Of a stretch of DNA of 21,498 nt, positions 15,502-21,498 are shown in pieces. The translations under genes and the position numbers were made by a program. Source of the stretch: Burkholderiales bacterium (lineage in GTDB: Bacteria; Pseudomonadota; Gammaproteobacteria; Burkholderiales; Burkholderiaceae_D); assembly GCA_028868455.1 (NCBI GenBank), contig JAGWUK010000004.1, forward strand, positions 1 through 21,498, read 5' to 3'. The notes beneath the pieces are model-generated. The model had not been told where the DNA came from. It made no database searches and saw nothing but the letters and a program-made list of their open reading frames with translations. Position 1 is the first letter of the stretch, and each line of letters starts with the position of its first letter.

Positions 15502-15514
15502 TACTTGCGCAAGA
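15502..15514. promoter_or_regulatory. LysR box (T-N11-A)
   Basis: The sequence TACTTGCGCAAGA contains a perfect palindrome CTTGCGCAAG (15504-15513) framed as T-N11-A, the classic LysR recognition layout. It is centred between the divergent oxidoreductase operon and the GcvA-like LysR gene (27 bases from its ATG), so it probably serves both. Confidence 0.55.
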
Positions 15515-15535
15515 TGACTGTGAGGAAAATTCACT

Positions 15536-16507
15536 ATGCATGGAAAATTGCCGCCGCTGTTCACCTTGCAGGCGTTTGAAGCGGCGTCGCGTCTCGGCAG
15601 TTTCAGCCGTGCGGCCGATGAGCTGAATCTGACACCCGGCGCAATCAGCCGCCAGATCCGCCAACTCGAAGACTGGAGCGCGCTGACGCTATTCCAGCGC
15701 AACGGCCCCAAAGTCAGCCTGACCGATGATGGCGCGGCCCTATTGACACGCCTGGCCGGGCCGCTGGCGGCCTTGCATCAGGCGATTTATCCGCCGGATA
15801 ACGCGGTACAAAAAACCGTGTACGTCACGACGCTGGCATCGATTGCCAAAGAATGGCTGTTGCCACGACTCGGCGATTTCAGCCGGCGTCATCCGGAAAT
15901 CCGCCTGATTATTCAGACCGATTACGCGCTGGTGCGGGCAGCGCCACGCGTGGCGATGGTGGCGCTGCGGCACGGCAGCAGGCAAGCCAGCGACCAGTTA
16001 TGCGAAACCCTGTTTGGCGATCGTTTAATTGCCGTGGCCGCACCGGATCTGTTGACGCGTCTCGGTAACGATGCGCGTTGCTGGCCAGCGCACGCGGTGT
16101 TACAACATGTGGCACTGGATGCGCGCCCCTGGTTTGACCTTGCCGGTATGCCAGAAGAATTTGTTGCCGAAGGCATGGCATTTAACGATGCCGATGTCTT
16201 GCTGCAAGCCGCGCAGCAAGGTCTGGGCATTGCGTTAAGCCGCCTGTCCATCGCCTGGCGCCGTCTGCAGGCAGGCAGCCTGGTTTTGGCCAGCGATGTC
16301 GTCTGTGCCACCCCGCGCGAAAACCTGCTGGTGTTGCGCGAAGACAGCGCCAGCCTGCCGGAGGTACGCTGTTTTACAGATTGGCTGCACCAGCAGGCCA
16401 CGCTTTGGCATAACGACGTTGCGGCCTTTGAACAACACGATCATCCGTTGCGCGCCCACATCGCCGGATATATTCCCCGTGCTGGAATGATAGAAAAAAC
16501 AATTTAA
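15536..16507 (+). CDS. GcvA-like LysR-family regulator
   Basis: A 323-residue LysR regulator. The N-terminal domain starts LPPLFTLQAFEAASRLGSFS and continues with AADELNLTPGAISRQIRQLE, a GcvA-type helix-turn-helix; the C-terminal domain is the usual co-inducer fold. The C-terminal 25 residues (EQHDHPLRAHIAGYIPRAGM) are a short extension. The ATG at 15536 has GAGG nine bases upstream. It is divergent from the oxidoreductase/RidA/PLP operon over a shared intergenic region with a T-N11-A palindrome, so that operon is the probable target. The inducer is unknown but may be the PLP enzyme's substrate. Confidence 0.92.
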   Translation: MHGKLPPLFTLQAFEAASRLGSFSRAADELNLTPGAISRQIRQLEDWSALTLFQRNGPKVSLTDDGAALLTRLAGPLAALHQAIYPPDNAVQKTVYVTTLASIAKEWLLPRLGDFSRRHPEIRLIIQTDYALVRAAPRVAMVALRHGSRQASDQLCETLFGDRLIAVAAPDLLTRLGNDARCWPAHAVLQHVALDARPWFDLAGMPEEFVAEGMAFNDADVLLQAAQQGLGIALSRLSIAWRRLQAGSLVLASDVVCATPRENLLVLREDSASLPEVRCFTDWLHQQATLWHNDVAAFEQHDHPLRAHIAGYIPRAGMIEKTI

Positions 16508-16594
16508 AATACGTCCGGAACCGGCACAAAACCGCAACACCAGTATGCCGTCTCTGCCATTTTTACTTTCTCGTTCACAGAAAAGGAAAATCTT

Positions 16595-17140
16595 ATGGGC
16601 ATCACTTTGCGCAATAACACCAACTATGCGGCGGTTTTCAGCGTACGTCAGGCGGATCTGGTCATTCTGAACTGGCGTGTACTGGAAGCAAATCAGTTAC
16701 AGGAAATCAAAACCGGCATGCCGGCAATGATCCAGGCCACGACCTCGCTCGGGAATGTCGATTACAGCTCAGAATCCATGACACTCAATCACGCAGCGGG
16801 TTACGTTGCTCAACTGGTGCAAGACATAGAAAAGAAAACCTATCAGTTGAATGTTTTCCAGATCGGCAATACCGAGCCGAATGTCGTGCAACTGTATAAA
16901 ACCTGCACGCCGCCGGTTATTTTCACTTTGCGTTGCGAAGAACAGTTTGAACAAACCGTGATCGTTGATAAAAGCCTGGTACCGGCACGCCTGACGACGA
17001 GCGGACCATATTTCATTGATATCGTCGTCAACGGCATCACGATTCCTACAGTAAGCAGCGAACTGGCCAATCCGACGATTACGGTGATCACAGAAGTCGA
17101 TAATCCGGAAGCCGGGTTTTATCGCGTCGAAGTCAGCTAA
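16595..17140 (+). CDS. Uncharacterised beta-rich protein
   Basis: A 181-residue protein without a signal peptide or membrane segment, beginning MGITLRNNTNYAAVFSVRQAD. I recognise no family. Alternating hydrophobic/polar residues and frequent Asn, Thr and Val suggest mostly beta-strands, perhaps two sheet domains split near residue 100 (EPNVVQLYKTCTPPVIF). Two cysteines (in KTC and LRC) lie ten residues apart and could pair only outside the cytoplasm. A good Shine-Dalgarno (AAGGA) stands seven bases before the ATG, and codon use looks like the neighbours, so the gene is probably real. It follows the LysR gene by 87 bases on the same strand, but no functional link is evident. Confidence 0.7.
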   Translation: MGITLRNNTNYAAVFSVRQADLVILNWRVLEANQLQEIKTGMPAMIQATTSLGNVDYSSESMTLNHAAGYVAQLVQDIEKKTYQLNVFQIGNTEPNVVQLYKTCTPPVIFTLRCEEQFEQTVIVDKSLVPARLTTSGPYFIDIVVNGITIPTVSSELANPTITVITEVDNPEAGFYRVEVS

Positions 17141-17160
17141 GCACCGCAGCCGCCAGCCCA

Positions 17161-17190
17161 GCAGGTCTGCCCAGCATCGCGCTGGCCTGC
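17161..17190 (+). other. Stem-loop after the unknown gene
   Basis: CCAGC (17171-17175) pairs with GCTGG (17181-17185) around a five-base loop, and GCAGG (17161-17165) can pair with CCTGC (17186-17190) with the five bases 17166-17170 bulged out. No T-run follows, so it is a weak terminator candidate only. Confidence 0.3.
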
Positions 17191-17326
17191 ATTCAATCGC
17201 CGCTGACGGCATTCTGTACATGAAAATTGACGATCTGTCGCACGCGGATTGAGCCGCCTGCCTGGCCTCATTAAGATGCACTCATCCGCTCTTACTTTGC
17301 GTTTTCTTACCAGAAAGGTCGTCATC

Positions 17327-17671
17327 ATGAACATTAAAAACCGCCCTGCCATGATCATCATCCTGACCCTGTTCGTGCTGGCCTGCATCAGCATCTTTTT
17401 TACATCGGAGTCGAGCATCGTGATTGACGGCGACGAGGTCGGCGGCGTGCTTGGCTTCGGTCTTGGCATGGGAGGCGCGATCGTTGGCATACTGGCCACC
17501 GTGTTTGCGCTGGCGCTGGCCGGCATGGTACTGGCCGGTGTCTCGGCCTTTGTGGGACTGACGCTGGCGCTGGTGTTTTTTGCCGTCGTGGTGGCGATGT
17601 CGCCGTTGTTGCTGCCTTTCTTGCTGATCATGGGTTTGGTCATGCTGTTGACCAGAAAAAAAACCGCCTGA
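17327..17671 (+). CDS. Small hydrophobic membrane protein, unknown function
   Basis: A 114-residue protein with hydrophobic segments at about residues 7-25, 45-72, 75-90 and 92-109, a Gly-rich stretch (GGVLGFGLGMGGAIVG) and a basic C-terminus (RKKTA). I do not recognise a family. The ATG at 17327 is preceded by AAAGG eight bases upstream; the frame stays open to 17249 with no ribosome site. A clear terminator follows 14 bases after the stop. Together with the preceding unknown gene it is in a poorly conserved-looking pocket, but its composition does not differ visibly from the neighbours. Confidence 0.6.
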   Translation: MNIKNRPAMIIILTLFVLACISIFFTSESSIVIDGDEVGGVLGFGLGMGGAIVGILATVFALALAGMVLAGVSAFVGLTLALVFFAVVVAMSPLLLPFLLIMGLVMLLTRKKTA

Positions 17672-17685
17672 ATTGTCATTCTGAA

Positions 17686-17724
17686 CGCCGTGGCCTGCCA
17701 GCGCAGTCCACGGCGCTTTCTTTT
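17686..17724 (+). terminator. Rho-independent terminator
   Basis: An 8-bp perfect stem, CGCCGTGG (17686-17693) with CCACGGCG (17708-17715), encloses a 14-base loop and is followed by CTTTCTTTT. It ends the small membrane protein gene at 17671. The adjacent MITE-like element is inserted directly at the end of this T-tract. Confidence 0.75.
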
Positions 17725-17727
17725 GGT
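17723..17727. repeat. Left target-site duplication TTGGT
   Basis: TTGGT directly borders the left end of the 104-bp inverted-repeat element and is repeated directly after its right end at 17832-17836. Confidence 0.65.
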
Positions 17728-17831
17728 TAGGACTTACGCAAAATCGTTCCAGCAAGGCATAGCGACGAAGGCAGTACATATCGTACGACTAGGAGCTATA
17801 ACGCTGCTGGGGCGGTTTTGCGTAAGTCCTA
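17728..17831. mobile_element. MITE-like inverted-repeat element (104 bp)
   Basis: The ends are inverted repeats: TAGGACTTACGCAAAA leads the left end and its complement closes the right. The first 19 bases match 18/19 and the first 27 match 24/27. All three differences are of a kind that keeps G-U pairing in RNA. The element is flanked by a direct TTGGT repeat (17723-17727 and 17832-17836), a 5-bp target-site duplication. It contains no open frame of useful size, and the middle holds a further imperfect stem. This is the structure of a non-autonomous element moved by a transposase encoded elsewhere. I cannot name the parent IS family. Confidence 0.85.
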
Positions 17832-17836
17832 TTGGT
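17832..17836. repeat. Right target-site duplication TTGGT
   Basis: TTGGT follows the right end of the 104-bp element and copies the five bases before its left end. Confidence 0.65.
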
Positions 17837-17880
17837 ATCAACAGCGACGCACAACAACGGACAAGTAGCCGCACCGGCGC

Positions 17881-17889
17881 TGGTACAAT
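17881..17889 (+). promoter_or_regulatory. Extended -10 promoter before the DUF4272 gene
   Basis: TGGTACAAT is an extended -10 element (TGn followed by TACAAT). No good -35 is seen at 17 bases, as expected for extended -10 promoters. Transcription would start near 17896 and give a leader of about 85 bases. Confidence 0.45.
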
Positions 17890-17902
17890 CTCAGGATTGA
17901 CG

Positions 17903-17964
17903 CCGATCTGCCCCACCGCTGACCTGCCGGGGCGATCGGGTGTCTGTCCCGAATCTGTTTTTTT
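17903..17964 (+). promoter_or_regulatory. Attenuator-like leader with two competing hairpins
   Basis: Hairpin 1 pairs CCGATC-T-GCCCC (17903-17914, one bulged T) with GGGGCGATCGG (17929-17939). Hairpin 2 pairs TCGGG (17936-17940) with CCCGA (17948-17952), extendable by two more pairs past a bulged A, and seven T residues follow at 17958-17964, as in an intrinsic terminator. The arms overlap at 17936-17939, so only one can form. This is the architecture of transcription attenuation. It could also be a simple terminator; I match no known riboswitch. Confidence 0.45.
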
Positions 17965-17979
17965 AATTTGTCCTCGCCC

Positions 17980-18594
17980 ATGAAATCCCCGGAACTGCGC
18001 AAAGAACTCTCCGAACTCACATTGCACAAACGCGGTATCCGCATCAACCTGCAATTACCCTTAATCGAAAGCGAAGACGAAATCCGTCTGCGCGACCAGC
18101 AAGCAATCCGTCAACGTCTTTGTGCCCTGTGGGCAGTCTGCAATGGCGATCAGCGCCCCGGTATTCATTTATCGGCAGAAGAAAAACGTTATCTGGACAA
18201 GCAGATGCCGGCTGAAGAAGCGACCTTGTTTCGATTACAGGCCGTCGAGGCATTGCATTTTCTGGCCTGGTGCGCCGGGCTCATCGCGCAAGCCGGTATG
18301 CCTTCCGGATTGCCGGATGCCGATCGCGTGCTGACTGCGCTGACACCATTTTTCGAGGACGCGTCCCGCCTGACATCGGCGCTGCGTTCGCGATCCAAAT
18401 CCGAGATGCTGGACTGGTCAGATTTGCTGTATCGCCTGCACTGGGCAGTACGGCACGCGCACCTGACTGACAAACCGGTACCCGGCAGGCTCGATGCCAA
18501 CGCCGTGCTGGCCTGGCATAAAGTCGCCAACTGGATGACGGTTTATGATGACGAAGACGACTGGGACAAGATCAGCACAGAAACCGCCGGCTGA
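17980..18594 (+). CDS. DUF4272-type protein
   Basis: A 204-residue cytoplasmic helical protein that I place in the DUF4272 family from its pattern: an early RGIRINLQLPLIESEDEIRLR, a central FRLQAVEALHFLAWCAGLI and the C-terminal NAVLAWHKVANWMT. The biochemical role of the family is unknown to me. The ATG at 17980 is used; a TTG at 17968 is in frame. Neither has a Shine-Dalgarno, which is striking because the upstream sequence is a T-rich terminator-like leader. The gene is 144 bases downstream of the right target duplication of the MITE-like element. The protein is acidic toward its end (YDDEDDWDK). Confidence 0.75.
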   Translation: MKSPELRKELSELTLHKRGIRINLQLPLIESEDEIRLRDQQAIRQRLCALWAVCNGDQRPGIHLSAEEKRYLDKQMPAEEATLFRLQAVEALHFLAWCAGLIAQAGMPSGLPDADRVLTALTPFFEDASRLTSALRSRSKSEMLDWSDLLYRLHWAVRHAHLTDKPVPGRLDANAVLAWHKVANWMTVYDDEDDWDKISTETAG

Positions 18595-18727
18595 CTGACC
18601 GCAATTCAGCCGCCGGCATCTGATCGCACGCAAACGATCATCGTGTCAGACTTCCCCAAATGCCGTCAGGCGCACTACACTGGAATTTTTAACGGTACGC
18701 TGGCGTATCCCATACTACTCACACAGG

Positions 18728-18750
18728 CATTTACGACCACAGCGTAAATG
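18728..18750 (+). promoter_or_regulatory. Perfect inverted repeat before the Sel1 gene
   Basis: CATTTACG (18728-18735) and CGTAAATG (18743-18750) form a perfect 8-bp stem with a 7-base loop. It ends eight bases before the ATG at 18759, in the place where the ribosome-binding site should be, and no normal Shine-Dalgarno is seen. It could be an operator or an mRNA hairpin that limits translation. Confidence 0.5.
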
Positions 18751-18758
18751 ACAGCACT

Positions 18759-19442
18759 ATGAAGCGTATTTATCGCCACTTGCTCACTGTCCTGATTGCT
18801 TTGCTATGCCTGCAGGCGCAGGCCGATGACTATACGGATGGTGTCAGCTTATATGAACAACAGGATTTCTCCGGCGCGGCGCAGGCTTTTCAAAAAGCAG
18901 CCGACGATGGCAATGCCGAGGCGCAATGCAGTCTGGGATTGATGTATCTGAACGGCGAAGGTGTCGATCAGGATTATGCCAAGGCGATGGCGTTGTTCCA
19001 GCAATCCGCCGATCAGGATAATGTGCGTGCCGAAGTCAATCTGGCACGCATGTATGCCAAGGGCAAAGGCGTGCCACCGAGCTATGCCAAAGCGTTTCCG
19101 TGGTTTAAAAAAGCCGCTGACGCCGGATATGCCGATGCGCAATACAACCTCGGTATTTTGTATGTCACCGGCAACGGCGCGCCGCGCGATTACGCCCAGG
19201 CCAAGCGTTTATTCGAAGACGCCGCCGACCAGAAAAACGCCAGCGCCCAATACCAGTTGGGGCTGATGTATTTCAAAGGCTTTGGTGTCAAAGTTGACCT
19301 GGTGGAAGCCTATAAATGGCTGACGCTGGCCGGTGACTATTTCGACGCCGCGCTATACCGCAAGTATGTTGCGGCCAAAATGTCCCAACAAGAAATCAAG
19401 GCGGCAGAAGACCTGGCAGCCGATTGGAAACCCGGCAAATAA
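18759..19442 (+). CDS. Secreted Sel1-repeat (TPR-like) protein
   Basis: A 227-residue exported protein with a signal peptide (residues 1-22, cleavage after AQA) and four Sel1-like repeats of 36 residues at about 52-87, 88-123, 124-159 and 160-195. They carry A-x-x-x-L-G-x-M/L-Y...G-x-G-V and A...W/LF-x-x-A-A-D patterns. A first non-canonical TPR-like helix pair (DGVSLYEQQDFSGAAQAFQKAA) precedes them. Such proteins act as protein-protein adaptors in the periplasm or outer membrane. The partner is unknown. A perfect inverted repeat sits directly before the ATG. The next gene on the same strand begins 47 bases downstream. Confidence 0.92.
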   Translation: MKRIYRHLLTVLIALLCLQAQADDYTDGVSLYEQQDFSGAAQAFQKAADDGNAEAQCSLGLMYLNGEGVDQDYAKAMALFQQSADQDNVRAEVNLARMYAKGKGVPPSYAKAFPWFKKAADAGYADAQYNLGILYVTGNGAPRDYAQAKRLFEDAADQKNASAQYQLGLMYFKGFGVKVDLVEAYKWLTLAGDYFDAALYRKYVAAKMSQQEIKAAEDLAADWKPGK

Positions 19443-19489
19443 CCGCGGCAAATAAGCGCGGCCAATCAACGTGATTAAGGTCTGGCAAC

Positions 19490-19906
19490 ATGCGCAAACT
19501 GAAAGCCGGTTTCTGCTATTTTGCCGTCGTGTTCGGCACCGGCTTTTTGCTGGCGCTGATCCGTATTCCATTTTTGGTTCCACACGTCGGCGTGCGGTAT
19601 GCAGAATTATTGGAAATGCCGTTGATGGGCATCGCGATGTTTATCGCCGCACGCTGGGTAGTGCGCCATTTTGCACTGCCTGCCGATGCCGGATTGCGCT
19701 TGCAAACCGGCGGACTGGCACTGGCCTTCATGATCATTGCAGAGTTAGCGCTGGCAGCTTTGCTATCGGGACAAAATCCTGTGCAATATGTCGCCACGCG
19801 CGACGCGGTATCCGGCAGTGTTTATCTGTTCTTTTTACTATTTTTCGGACTGCTGCCGTGGCTGCTGCACAAAACAACTGCCAAGGACGATCAGCCGTTT
19901 TTATAA
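19490..19906 (+). CDS. Four-helix membrane protein, unknown function
   Basis: A 138-residue integral membrane protein with hydrophobic segments at about residues 8-28, 41-60, 74-95 and 110-126. It begins [20 protein letters not shown] and carries [16 protein letters not shown] between the first two helices, a motif I associate with conserved proteobacterial membrane proteins without an assigned role. AAGG stands nine bases before the ATG. It follows the Sel1 gene by 47 bases with no terminator between, so the two may be co-transcribed. It ends convergent with cobQ; the two stop codons share the six bases TTATAA (19901-19906). Confidence 0.75.
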   Translation: MRKLKAGFCYFAVVFGTGFLLALIRIPFLVPHVGVRYAELLEMPLMGIAMFIAARWVVRHFALPADAGLRLQTGGLALAFMIIAELALAALLSGQNPVQYVATRDAVSGSVYLFFLLFFGLLPWLLHKTTAKDDQPFL

Positions 19907-21379
19907 AACATCCAGCGCCGCCAGCAAGGGAATGCAGGCATCAGCTACGCGATCAAGACTTTGCTCGCGCAAGGCGTTCAAATCGACTCTGACAGCGGAT
20001 TTTAATCCCGCCCATTGTAGTAATGCGGCGCAGGCGTCGGGGTGGTCGAACAGGCCGTGCAGATAGGTGCCGAGGATCAGATCGTCCGGCGAACGGCTTC
20101 CTTCGTCTTCATCGCCGATCACGAACGCGGGCATGGTGTCGTTGCTGGCGTAGGTCAGCCCCATGTGGATTTCATAGCCTTCGACACGCGCTGGTGTTGG
20201 TGCTGGTGCTGACGCTGGCATTGCCTGTGCAGCATCGGGACCAAAGGCACAAAACCCGCTGACTTGTTGCAGGCGTTTTTCCTGTGTCAATTCTGTCGTG
20301 ATATCAAGCAGGCCTAGTCCATCGGAATCGCCGGGTGCGCCTTCTACGCCATGCGGGTCGCTGACGACTTGTCCCAGCATCTGATAGCCGCCGCAGATGC
20401 CGATGATTTTGCCGCCGTAACGCAGATGTTTTTCCAGCACGGGCTGCCAGCCTTGCTGCTGCAAAAAGGCCAGATCGGCACGCGTGTTTTTGCTGCCGGG
20501 CAGGATAATCAGATCGGCTGGCGGAATCGGCATGCCGGGGCCGATGAATTGCAGATCGACATCCGGATGCGCACGCAAGGCATCGAAATCCGTGTGATTG
20601 GAAATGCGGGGAATCGCTGGCACGATGATGCGGAATTGCCCGGTGCCGTGTTGGCTCGACTGGATCGCGTCTTCGGCATCGAGTTGCAGACCATGCAGAT
20701 ACGGCAGCACCGCCAGCACCGGTTTGCCGGTCTTTTTTTCCAGCCAGTCGAGGCCCGGTTCCAGCAGGCTGATGTCGCCGCGAAAACGGTTGATGACGAA
20801 GCCGACGATGCGTTGCTGTTCTGATGCGGACAGGCAGGCCAGCGTGCCGATGAAATGCGCAAATACGCCGCCGCGATCGATGTCGGCCACCAGGATGACG
20901 GGGCAATCGACGGCTTCGGCAAATCCCATATTGGCGATATCGCGCTCGCGCAAATTGACTTCTGCCGGACTGCCTGCGCCTTCGACGATGATGGCTTCGT
21001 ATTGCTGCTGCAGACGCTGATAGGATTCCAGCACGGCACCCATGGCGACGGTTTTGTACTGATGATAATCACGCGCATCCATATCGGCGCGGACTCTGCC
21101 GTGCACGATGATCTGGGCGCCGGTATCGGACGAGGGTTTCAGCAAGACCGGATTCATGTCGGTGTGCGCCGGCAAACCAGCCGCCTGCGCCTGCAATGCC
21201 TGCGCCCGCCCGATCTCGCCGCCGTCAACGGTGACAGCACTGTTGAGCGCCATGTTTTGCGGCTTCATCGGCACCACGCGCACGCCACGGCGATGCAACA
21301 GGCGGCACAACGCCGCAACAACGGTACTTTTGCCGGCATCGGAGGTCGTGCCCTGTACCATGAGGGTGCTTATCTTCAT
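19901..21379 (-). CDS. cobQ: Cobyric acid synthase
   Basis: A 492-residue glutamine-dependent amidotransferase that amidates four side chains (b, d, e, g) of adenosylcobyrinate a,c-diamide to adenosylcobyric acid in cobalamin synthesis. The N-terminal dethiobiotin-synthase-like ATPase domain has [10 protein letters not shown] (10-19) and [11 protein letters not shown]. The class I glutaminase domain has the nucleophile C329 in [10 protein letters not shown] and H441 in [11 protein letters not shown]; it is complete. An Ala/Pro-rich insert, residues 381-398, precedes VEGYEIHMG and is coded by a repetitive GGTGCTGGT-type stretch near 20193-20220. The ATG at 21379 follows AGGAAG by about 11 bases. 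Other cobalamin genes are presumably beyond the right edge. Confidence 0.96.
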   Translation of the reverse strand: MKISTLMVQGTTSDAGKSTVVAALCRLLHRRGVRVVPMKPQNMALNSAVTVDGGEIGRAQALQAQAAGLPAHTDMNPVLLKPSSDTGAQIIVHGRVRADMDARDYHQYKTVAMGAVLESYQRLQQQYEAIIVEGAGSPAEVNLRERDIANMGFAEAVDCPVILVADIDRGGVFAHFIGTLACLSASEQQRIVGFVINRFRGDISLLEPGLDWLEKKTGKPVLAVLPYLHGLQLDAEDAIQSSQHGTGQFRIIVPAIPRISNHTDFDALRAHPDVDLQFIGPGMPIPPADLIILPGSKNTRADLAFLQQQGWQPVLEKHLRYGGKIIGICGGYQMLGQVVSDPHGVEGAPGDSDGLGLLDITTELTQEKRLQQVSGFCAFGPDAAQAMPASAPAPTPARVEGYEIHMGLTYASNDTMPAFVIGDEDEGSRSPDDLILGTYLHGLFDHPDACAALLQWAGLKSAVRVDLNALREQSLDRVADACIPLLAALDVL

Positions 21380-21498
21380 TGTTAATTCCGCTTCCTGTTA
21401 ATGGCGGCGCCACTTGTGCCGCCATATTGTCTTTGCCTGCCGGATCGTGCCCCGGCTTCGCTATGTGCTGATTGAGGATTGACAAAAATAGTGATACT
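21380..21498 (-). other. Upstream region of cobQ, cut by the window edge
   Basis: These 119 bases hold a perfect hairpin, ATGGCGGC (21401-21408) with GCCGCCAT (21418-21425) around a 9-base loop. One minus-strand frame stays open from the window edge to a TAA at 21384-21382, two bases before the cobQ ATG. It could be the tail of an upstream cob gene, but its Arg/Gly/Ser-rich sequence is not recognisable and 38 codons may be open by chance. I see none of the conserved boxes of a cobalamin riboswitch. Confidence 0.35.

Noticed and set aside
18584..18618. Imperfect GCCGGCTGA/TCAGCCGCCGGC hairpin over the DUF4272 stop codon
   Set aside because: It has an inserted base and no T-tract, so it is not a convincing terminator.
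20193..20225. GGTGCTGGT-type tandem repeat
   Set aside because: It is a short coding repeat that encodes the Ala/Pro-rich linker of CobQ, not an independent repeat array.
21380..21498. Cobalamin riboswitch upstream of cobQ
   Set aside because: The conserved B12-box and core sequences are not visible in the 119 bases available. A riboswitch further upstream cannot be excluded.

Overview
The window reads as ordinary chromosomal DNA of a moderately GC-rich betaproteobacterium. Gene content (RlhA, PBP4, BenE with a MocR-type regulator, CobQ, several LysR regulators, an MtfA-type peptidase) and protein style fit Burkholderiales, probably Oxalobacteraceae (Herminiimonas/Janthinobacterium-like). 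That assignment is an inference from style, not a database match. I see no rRNA, tRNA, phage, CRISPR array or complete insertion sequence.

Layout. 1-163: 5' end of rlhA (minus). 164-646: long non-coding stretch with outward promoters. 647-1372: orphan periplasmic solute-binding protein. 1532-3022: dacB (PBP4), closed by a strong terminator. 3118-4792: minus-strand pair of a PhyH-type dioxygenase and a TIM-barrel sugar isomerase-like protein, divergent from a LysR regulator (4937-5866). 5921-6897: ParD-like small protein translationally coupled to a complete type I methionine aminopeptidase. 6988-9797: MocR-type regulator divergent from a BenE transporter. 10008-11276: lipoprotein nucleotide pyrophosphatase/phosphodiesterase. 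11411-12584: small membrane protein and an MtfA-like zinc peptidase. 12762-15437: three-gene minus-strand operon (quinone oxidoreductase, RidA, class-V PLP enzyme), divergent from a GcvA-like LysR regulator (15536-16507). 16595-17671: two unknown proteins. 17728-17831: a 104-bp MITE-like inverted-repeat element with a 5-bp target duplication. 17980-19906: DUF4272 protein behind an attenuator-like leader, a secreted Sel1-repeat protein and a four-helix membrane protein. 19901-21379: cobQ, overlapping the preceding convergent gene by six bases.

How the genes may work together. Three small units are each built as a regulator plus a divergent or coupled effector: LysR with dioxygenase/isomerase, LysR with oxidoreductase/RidA/PLP enzyme, and MocR with BenE. 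The RidA operon is chemically coherent if the PLP enzyme releases an enamine or imine that RidA hydrolyses. The ParD-like/MetAP pair resembles a toxin-antitoxin layout with an unusual partner. The most concrete structural novelties are the MITE-like element at 17728-17831 and the two mutually exclusive hairpins just before the DUF4272 gene. I did not find a large undescribed defence or biosynthetic system.
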